From the NCBI GenBank assembly GCA_016714765.1, contig JADKCF010000001.1, positions 62,001-126,000 of the forward strand: a stretch of 64,000 bases of DNA, given 5' to 3'. Under the pieces are notes generated by a model. The model saw nothing but the letters and a program-made list of their open reading frames with translations. It ran no database searches and was not told the origin of the DNA. Origin of the DNA: Saprospiraceae bacterium (GTDB taxonomy: Bacteria; Bacteroidota; Bacteroidia; Chitinophagales; Saprospiraceae). Numbering within the stretch: position 1 is the stretch's first letter; each line of letters begins with the position of its first letter. Below are positions 58,145 through 64,000 of this stretch, piece by piece. Made by a program: the position numbers and the translations under genes.

Positions 58145-59376
58145 TCATTCATCCCTAAATGGGCTTCTGATGACATAATCTGCTTCAGGTTTAATTAAAT
58201 TTAATACAGCTCCTACAGTTTTATTGATCAGGGTATTGTTGTGTCGGAGATAGAGATACATCTCATTCGGTATAGCACCTACTGTAGACTTTATTTCGAC
58301 AGCCGTTCTGGACATATCTACCTGAGCTACCTTTTTTTCTATTCCTTCACTGATCAGATCATACAGCATGTTCAGATATAGTTGGCATTCGTTGTTTTCT
58401 GTCGGGTCATATCCCAGGAAATGAGCATCAAGGATATCAAAATTTTTGATACTGGTAAAAAATGCGACCATTCTGTCATTCCTCCAATAGGTAGTGAAAG
58501 TCATATTTTGCCCTAAAGCAGCTTTCAGATTTTCAAAGTATCTGTCATGAAGTACAAAAGCATTAAAATCTGCCTGGTCTGAAATATTTTTGTAAAGTGT
58601 GTGTATAGTACTTCGATGTTGGGCGATATCTTCTTCATTGAAAATTATTCTTTTTATGTCTGATGCTTTCTGCAATGCTTTTCTTGCTCTTATTCTGTAC
58701 TTTGACTTCATATCTTCCAGATAATCGTCAAATGTATACCATTCAGGTCGTATATCCAGCAACATTTTGGGTTGTACAGTAAATTGAGTGAACCCTTGAT
58801 GGTACTCACCTGTATTTGGTTTGTCCTGAGTGAAAAATCCTTGATGAGCACTAAACCTGGTTTGACATCATTTTTCATTAGCAACTCCGTCAGTTGTTCT
58901 GATGCTTTGATTACCAGATAGAATTGCTCATCATGCGAAACAACATCCTTAAAATAAAATCCATATTTGCCAGTCAAAAGTAAGTTACCACAAATGATGG
59001 TTTGAAAATTGATCGAATGGACGACTGCATGCCGCAACGGTTGTATGAGTCTAGCCAGATTACTTTTGGGCTCTTTTCCAGGTTTTCTGAGATTTTCTTT
59101 AAGGCTTACATATTTTGATTGGAAATATATAATGCCAACAGCCATGTTTTTGTCTTTGACCACTCCATAGTACGGCTTTATACCTGTAGCCGGGTACATT
59201 TCCAAACATCTTAGAAATGGAATACTATAAAAAATATCATGAGCCGTAGATACCAACGACCATTGTTCTTCTACATCTGAGATAGCATCATACAATTCAA
59301 TGGTGTACCTTCCATCGGTGTTGGAGGTTGCCAAAGGCTGCCATTTGTTGCAGATACTTTTTGTGAGGATAGTCAT
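58145..59376 (-). CDS. FemAB/GNAT-like acyltransferase-fold protein, frameshifted
   Basis: A protein of 410 aa after repair. The first part (from ATG 59376) has YPATGIKPYYGVVKDKNMAVGIIYFQ; the second has SKYRIRARKALQKA, MVAFFTSIKNFDILDAHFLGYDP and QLYLNMLYDLISEGI. This arrangement resembles FemAB or peptidogalycan-biosynthesis-type GNAT proteins, but I cannot name a family firmly. The literal first frame reads on to 58708; one missing T in the five-T run (A5 at 58833-58837 on the plus strand) shifts to GEYHQGFTQFTVQPKM, which joins LLDIRPEWYTFDDYLEDM. Activity unknown. Convergent with the exonuclease. Confidence 0.55.
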
Positions 59377-59535
59377 TAATGAATCTTGATTCCGAAATTA
59401 GATTAATTACCTGTTATAAATGTATTTAGTGTATGTATTGTTTCAGATTAAAGATGAGATATCAAAATATATCGACACAAACACTTAAATTTGTGTACAA
59501 TACAAAAAAAAGTTTGTCTCCATTTAGCAGCATGA

Positions 59536-60303
59536 CTATAATTGCTCCATAAAATTTGATACTTTTTCAGCAAGCTCTCCCTTTCCATCCAATGCTCTTA
59601 TAAACGCACTCCCTACTATGGCACCTTGACTGTATTCATTAGCAATTGATCTTGATTCTTTGTCATGGATTCCAAAACCTATCAGAGAAGGGCTAGCTAG
59701 CTTCATATTTTTTATTTTCTGAAAATATTCTATCTGTTTTTCTGATATCCCACCTTGTTTCCCGGTTATTGAGGATTGAGATACTATGTAAACAAATGCG
59801 GAACTAAGCCTGTCGGCTTGATGAATACGTTCTTCAGAAGTCATTGGCGTTATCAAAAAGCTTATTTCTATCTCATTATTTTCAAATAATTTCTTGTAAT
59901 CTCTTTCGTAAACATCCATAGGCATATCGGGTATGATGAGACCTTGAATACCAGCTGCGTGCGCTTCTTGCAGAAATTCTGGGATACCGTACTGAAGCAT
60001 TTGGTTATAATAACCCATAAGAATGACAGGTATCGAACACTGTTTTCTCGCACTTCTTACCTGTTCGAAAAGATGCCGGGTAGTTTGTCCATTCCTGAGT
60101 GCTGTCTCACTGCTTTTCTGAATAGTAGGACCATCAGCCAGGGGGTCAGAGTATGGCATGCCTAGTTCTATCAGATCGGCTCCACATTTAGCAAGCAATG
60201 AGATAATATCAGGTGTGCTTTCCAGGGTGGGGTGACCTGCAGTAAAATATACATTGAGAACATTAGCGCCTTTATCCTTAATAGTCTGTCTGATGGATTT
60301 CAT
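59536..60303 (-). CDS. trpA: Tryptophan synthase alpha subunit
   Basis: Cleaves indole-3-glycerol phosphate to indole, which channels to TrpB. 255 aa, normal length. Catalytic Glu in LIELGMPYSDPLADGPTIQ with the following Asp; loop IPVILMGYYNQ and GLIIPDMP; phosphate site around SQSSITGKQG and GFGIHD; GAIVGSAFI near the end. Last gene of the operon; it starts 34 nt after trpB. Confidence 0.97.
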   Translation of the reverse strand: MKSIRQTIKDKGANVLNVYFTAGHPTLESTPDIISLLAKCGADLIELGMPYSDPLADGPTIQKSSETALRNGQTTRHLFEQVRSARKQCSIPVILMGYYNQMLQYGIPEFLQEAHAAGIQGLIIPDMPMDVYERDYKKLFENNEIEISFLITPMTSEERIHQADRLSSAFVYIVSQSSITGKQGGISEKQIEYFQKIKNMKLASPSLIGFGIHDKESRSIANEYSQGAIVGSAFIRALDGKGELAEKVSNFMEQL

Positions 60304-60337
60304 TTGAATAATTTATTGTCTGATCTTGATATATTTG

Positions 60338-61546
60338 TTACAAAGGAATCTGATGGTCTTCCAGGTACTTAATGTAAGTGTTTAAGTCCTTGTCACCACG
60401 TCCGGATAGCGATATGACGACATTTTCATCTTTTTTAAATGTCATTTTGTCCAATATTGCAAGGGCATGTGCTGTCTCCAGTGCAGGAATGATGCCTTCA
60501 GATCTGGAAAGTTCGATGACAGCCATCATGGCTTCATCATCTGTCGCTGCATAAACGCTGGCTCTGCCAGATTTGATCAGATGTGCATGCATAGGCCCGA
60601 TACCCGGATAGTCCAGACCTGCTGACAGGGAATATGGTTCTACTATCTGACCATCTGAAGTTTGCATCAGCAATGTCATACAGCCATGGATGATACCTTT
60701 TGTACCAAGAATACTGGTTGCCGCTGAATGTCCGGAATCAATTCCTTTGCCTGCAGCTTCTGCAAGTATGAGGCGGACTCTGTCATCATGCAAAAAATGG
60801 TAAAAAGCACCGGCTGCATTACTGCCGCCACCCACACAGGCAATTACATAGTCCGGATGATCTTTTCCTGTTTTTTCTTTCAGTTGCCATTGTATTTCTT
60901 CGCTGACGATGGCCTGAAATCTGGTCACCATATCAGGGTAGGGATGAGGACCTATCGCAGAACCAATAATGTAATGGGTTGTCTCTGCATTATTGATCCA
61001 GTCACGGATGGCTTCATTGGTGGCATCTTTAAGTGTTTTGCTACCACTTTCTGCAGGCACAACACTGGCACCCAGCATTTGCATTCTGGCTACATTGGGA
61101 GCTTGCCTGACTATATCCACAGCACCCATATAAACAATACACTCCAGTCCCATGAGGGCACATACAGTTGCTGTAGCAACACCATGCTGTCCGGCACCTG
61201 TTTCTGCAATGATCCTTTTTTTACCTAGTCTTTTTGCTAATAGAATTTGACCTATTGTATTATTTATCTTGTGTGCACCGGTATGATTGAGATCTTCACG
61301 CTTCAGGTATATATTGGCTCCATATTTTCTGGACAACGTCTCTGCTCTGTACAGAGGGGAAGGTCGACCCACATAATCTCTCAGAAGATGATTGAATTCT
61401 TCCTGAAAAGCTGGTTCAGAGATGATGTCAAGATATTTAGTTCTTATTTCTTCGACATTAGCGTACAACATTTCCGGAATGAATGCTCCTCCAAATTCGC
61501 CGTAAAAACCAGACTCTGACACATGATAGGAAAATGTATTTGTCAT
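60338..61546 (-). CDS. trpB: Tryptophan synthase beta subunit
   Basis: PLP enzyme joining indole and serine to tryptophan. 402 aa. The PLP lysine lies in HTGAHKINNT; other motifs: GRPSPLYRAE, KREDLNHTGA, ETGAGQHGVATA, CVGGGSNAAG (phosphate binding), GLDYPGIGP and ALETAHALA. Length and order are those of TrpB1. Between trpF and trpA: 73 nt from trpF, 34 nt to trpA. Confidence 0.97.
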   Translation of the reverse strand: MTNTFSYHVSESGFYGEFGGAFIPEMLYANVEEIRTKYLDIISEPAFQEEFNHLLRDYVGRPSPLYRAETLSRKYGANIYLKREDLNHTGAHKINNTIGQILLAKRLGKKRIIAETGAGQHGVATATVCALMGLECIVYMGAVDIVRQAPNVARMQMLGASVVPAESGSKTLKDATNEAIRDWINNAETTHYIIGSAIGPHPYPDMVTRFQAIVSEEIQWQLKEKTGKDHPDYVIACVGGGSNAAGAFYHFLHDDRVRLILAEAAGKGIDSGHSAATSILGTKGIIHGCMTLLMQTSDGQIVEPYSLSAGLDYPGIGPMHAHLIKSGRASVYAATDDEAMMAVIELSRSEGIIPALETAHALAILDKMTFKKDENVVISLSGRGDKDLNTYIKYLEDHQIPL

Positions 61547-61619
61547 AAAAATTATTTATGTTTTTTGAATGGTTAAAGGGGTCTCTTTGAGTATAATTAT
61601 TTCTTCTGAAATTTTATTT

Positions 61620-62327
61620 TTAACATATTCGAAATTTGAGTTGAGCGTTGCGTGGGTTGTCTTGATTTTCATCAAGTTTCTTTAAGGATTTTGGAATGGG
61701 TTGATCTAATCGTTTCCTAATTTTTGTCACAAACTTATTTATCAAAGCAACATCCTTGATTCCGGGACTTATTTCAAATTTGCTGTTGATATCTATACCC
61801 TTGAATTGGGGATGAGCAATTTTTAATATTTCATCTGCATCTTCAGGGCCTATGCCACCACTCATTAAAAAGGGACGTTCTATTTTCCATTCATTCACTA
61901 TTGTCCAATCAAATTTCATCCCCGATCCACCATATTTATCCGTCGCTTTGTCAAACAAAAAGTAATCACAAAAGTTATACTTTTTTAAAACAGTATGATC
62001 GAATTGGTCGTTGATTCTGAAAACTTTAATCACAGAAATAATTGATTTCACTTTTTTTACCATGTACAAACTTTCATCACCATGAAGTTGAGCATAATCC
62101 AGATGGTAATGTTCGTTGATTCTGCAAATTTCTTTATAGGGCATATTTACAAAAACACCAACTTTAAATATCTCAAAAGGACCTGACTTCACAGGTATAT
62201 CAGGCATCAATTGATCTACATATCTAGGTGACGGCTTATAAAAATTATAACCCACCATATTTATTTTTTCCTTGCATACGTCCAGTAAGTTCTCTCTATC
62301 CTTTAAGCCACAAACTTTGATGATCAT
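61620..62327 (-). CDS. trpF: Phosphoribosylanthranilate isomerase
   Basis: Amadori rearrangement of phosphoribosylanthranilate. 235 aa, about 25 longer than usual. Active-site Cys in KVCGLK near the start (Cys6), HYHLDYAQLHGDE with the conserved Gln-Leu-His-Gly, LFDKATDKYGGSGMKFDW, FLMSGGIGPEDADE and GIDINSKFEISPGIKD. The last 25 residues (after RKRLDQPIP) are a charged tail with no known partner. Its ATG overlaps the TGA of trpC (ATGA). Confidence 0.93.
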   Translation of the reverse strand: MIIKVCGLKDRENLLDVCKEKINMVGYNFYKPSPRYVDQLMPDIPVKSGPFEIFKVGVFVNMPYKEICRINEHYHLDYAQLHGDESLYMVKKVKSIISVIKVFRINDQFDHTVLKKYNFCDYFLFDKATDKYGGSGMKFDWTIVNEWKIERPFLMSGGIGPEDADEILKIAHPQFKGIDINSKFEISPGIKDVALINKFVTKIRKRLDQPIPKSLKKLDENQDNPRNAQLKFRIC

Positions 62328-63117
62328 AATTTTGCCTTATTGATATTATTAATGAATTCGGCACAGGCAGCACCAGGGTCTTCAGTCTTCATAAAATTTT
62401 CTCCTATCAGGAACCCATGATATCCTGCGGTTTTTAATTCGACCACCTGTGCAGCTTCATGAAGGCCACTTTCTGAGACCTTCACAGTATCGTGCGGAAG
62501 CAACGGAAAAATATCTTTAGAGTAACGAATATCTGTTGTGAATGTTTTTAAATTTCGATTGTTAACTCCTATGTTCGCAATACGTTCGTGGTATTTTTTA
62601 ATTTGATCAGCAGTATGAATTTCCATAAGGACTTCCAGTCCACAATCTGTGGCAACTTTTGAAAGCATATCAATTTCGGACTTACTAAGCACCTCTGCTA
62701 TCAAGAGTATTGCATCTGCACCAATGCTCTTTGCTTCAATAATCTGGTAAGGGTCTATGACGAAATCTTTGCGGAGCAATGGGATATGCATATGCTGTCT
62801 TGCCGATGTCATATCATCATCACTGCCACCAAAAAAATCTGCATCTGTCAGTATCGAACATGCTGAAGTTCCTGCTTTTTGGTAGGCTGTTGTGACTTTT
62901 ACAGAATCAGCTATAAGGTTGATGTGCGGTTTGGATGGTGATTTTCTTTTAAATTCTGCAATGATACCACTCAGTCCATCTTTATTATATATGACGAAAG
63001 CGAATAACAATTTCGATTGAAGTATTCGCTTTTTATCAAACTAGCCTCACTGACTTTTGATTTTTTGTATGCGACTTCATCCGCTTTGTGGTTGACAATC
63101 TTCTCTAGAATGTTCAT
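62324..63117 (-). CDS. trpC: Indole-3-glycerol phosphate synthase, frameshifted
   Basis: Ring closure to indole-3-glycerol phosphate. The true start ATG 63117 gives MNILEKIVNHKADEVAYKK, and the next part (ADFFGGSDDDM, PLLRKDFVID, AIGADAILLIA, VKVSESGL, GFLIGENFMK) is the synthase barrel. The two lie in different frames: the first stops with a TGA near 62975 after SSYIIKMD, the second includes YNKDGLSGIIAEFKRKSPSK. One missing base at about 62985-62992 explains it; repaired length is 264 aa, the usual size. It overlaps trpD (ATGA at 63114-63117) and trpF (ATGA at 62324-62327). Confidence 0.9.
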
Positions 63118-64000
63118 TTTGAATCTACATTTAATAGTTTAGAGAATGAGTTCATGGCTTGTCCACTGGCCAGAGCAATGCGAGCATCGTCCACACAGGT
63201 CAGAATATCCTTATCCTGATCAAAGCACTGTATAGCCAGGGCAGCATTGGCTATTACGACATCATTTTGTGCTTTGGTACCTTTGTTGGATAAAATATTG
63301 GTGAAAATCGAGGCTGCTTCAGATATGGTATTTCCGCCAAAAATATCTTCCTGCCTGTACTCGTGCATACCAAAGAACGAGGGATGGATGAGTGACTCAG
63401 ACCGATTTGTGATGATCTTTACTGGTCCAGTCAATGAAACTTCATCATACCCATCAACTGCATGTATGATGGCATATTTTTTAAGTGTTTGCTCATGCAA
63501 ATACTGGTATAGCCTGGCCAGTTTTAATGAAAAAACTCCTACACTCTGATGTTGAGGCCTGGCAGGATTCACCAGTGGTCCCAGCATATTAAAAAATGTT
63601 TTTACCCCCAACTCTTTGCGAATAGGACCAACAGACTTGAGGGCAGGATGGAAGAGCGGTGCATGCAAAAATGCAATTCTGGCAGTATCCATTTGTTTGC
63701 GCAGCGTATCCGTATCATTGGTAAATTTAAAACCCAGATATTCCAGGACGTTGGATGATCCGCTGATAGAAGAAACTCCATAATTACCATGTTTTGCCAC
63801 ATGATATCCTGCGCCTGCCACAACAAAAGAAGCCAGAGTGGAAATATTGAATGTGTTTTTACTATCACCTCCGGTACCACAAAGATCTATGATAGGCAGA
63901 TTCTCAAAGTCCACTTTGACACACAAATCCAGCAACGCATCTCTAAATCCTGCCAACTCGTCCACAGAGATATTCCTCATCAGATAAACACTTATGAAGG
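63114..64000 (-). CDS. trpD: Anthranilate phosphoribosyltransferase, partial (N-terminus outside window)
   Basis: Transfers a phosphoribosyl group from PRPP to anthranilate. About 295 codons are visible, and the frame is open through position 64000. The Met of MRNISVDELAGFRDAL is internal: in the family the line before it (here FISVYL) is a helix, and about 40 more N-terminal residues are expected. PRPP and substrate motifs: DLCGTGGDSKNTFNIST, KHGNYGVSSISGSSNVLE, NMLGPLVNPARP and AVDGYDEVSLTG. The stop overlaps the trpC start (ATGA). trpE and trpG are expected to lie upstream, outside the window. Confidence 0.95.
   Translation of the reverse strand, partial: FISVYLMRNISVDELAGFRDALLDLCVKVDFENLPIIDLCGTGGDSKNTFNISTLASFVVAGAGYHVAKHGNYGVSSISGSSNVLEYLGFKFTNDTDTLRKQMDTARIAFLHAPLFHPALKSVGPIRKELGVKTFFNMLGPLVNPARPQHQSVGVFSLKLARLYQYLHEQTLKKYAIIHAVDGYDEVSLTGPVKIITNRSESLIHPSFFGMHEYRQEDIFGGNTISEAASIFTNILSNKGTKAQNDVVIANAALAIQCFDQDKDILTCVDDARIALASGQAMNSFSKLLNVDSK

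Noticed and set aside
61547..61619. Attenuator between trpF and trpB
   Set aside because: Only a 73-bp AT-rich gap, without Trp codons in a leader frame or a convincing stem.

Overview
The window is chromosomal DNA of an AT-rich member of the Bacteroidota, most probably in or near the Saprospiraceae. Evidence read from the sequence: at least eight secreted proteins end in a type IX secretion (T9SS) type A sorting domain; there is a SusC-like outer-membrane receptor; promoters of the Bacteroidota type (TTTG, about 18-21 nt, TAnnTTTG) precede several genes; and DUF3467, DUF1460, YtxH and PorT-type beta-barrel proteins are present. No tRNA, rRNA, insertion sequence, prophage, CRISPR array or origin was seen.

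Layout. 1-9.1 kb: 3' end of a secreted M43-type protease, an AraC regulator, an outer-membrane receptor, an S9 peptidase lipoprotein, a transglutaminase-like protein and a stretch of decayed genes (T9SS tail, antitoxin). 9.1-21.6 kb: tyrS, a LolC/E-type permease, a HExxH protein, lspA, a subtilase, purF, DUF1460, an M20 hydrolase, and a divergent nucleoside-transporter/uridine-kinase pair. 21.6-29.8 kb: two large secreted proteins, a reprolysin-like protease and a 1688-aa HYR/dockerin-like protein. 29.9-32.4 kb: small housekeeping genes plus an overlooked 36-aa membrane protein with its own terminator. 32.7-44.2 kb: a surface-protein block with a ~2360-aa MopE-like repeat protein, an ECF sigma factor with a membrane-anchored beta-barrel partner, and a four-domain fasciclin protein. 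44.3-51 kb: icd, gmhB, ridA, queE and two tandem secreted paralogs sharing an N-terminal domain I cannot name. 51-59.4 kb: psd-cdsA-CPBP protease, a candidate small RNA, YtxH, a beta-barrel protein, engB, a PlsB-like acyltransferase, an exonuclease and a FemAB-like protein. 59.5-64 kb: the trp operon in the order trpD-C-F-B-A on the minus strand, with trpD running off the window.

Nine single-base lesions or junctions break otherwise well-conserved genes. They comprise seven loci with single-base frameshifts (AraC, LolC/E, subtilase twice, purF, PlsB-like, FemAB-like, trpC), one in-frame TAG, and one 179-bp loss in a repeat array. Most indels sit in or beside homopolymer runs and hit housekeeping genes. 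The simplest reading is residual long-read assembly error, not biology. For these loci I give one reconstructed gene and state where the frame changes.

Most of the window is ordinary core genome interleaved with T9SS surface proteins. I do not see a convincing new defence or mobile system. The parts most likely to be undescribed are two short membrane proteins (43 and 36 aa), the unnamed domain in the tandem paralogs at 47.6-51 kb, the sigma/beta-barrel pair beside the repeat adhesin, and a minus-strand small-RNA candidate near 53.6 kb.
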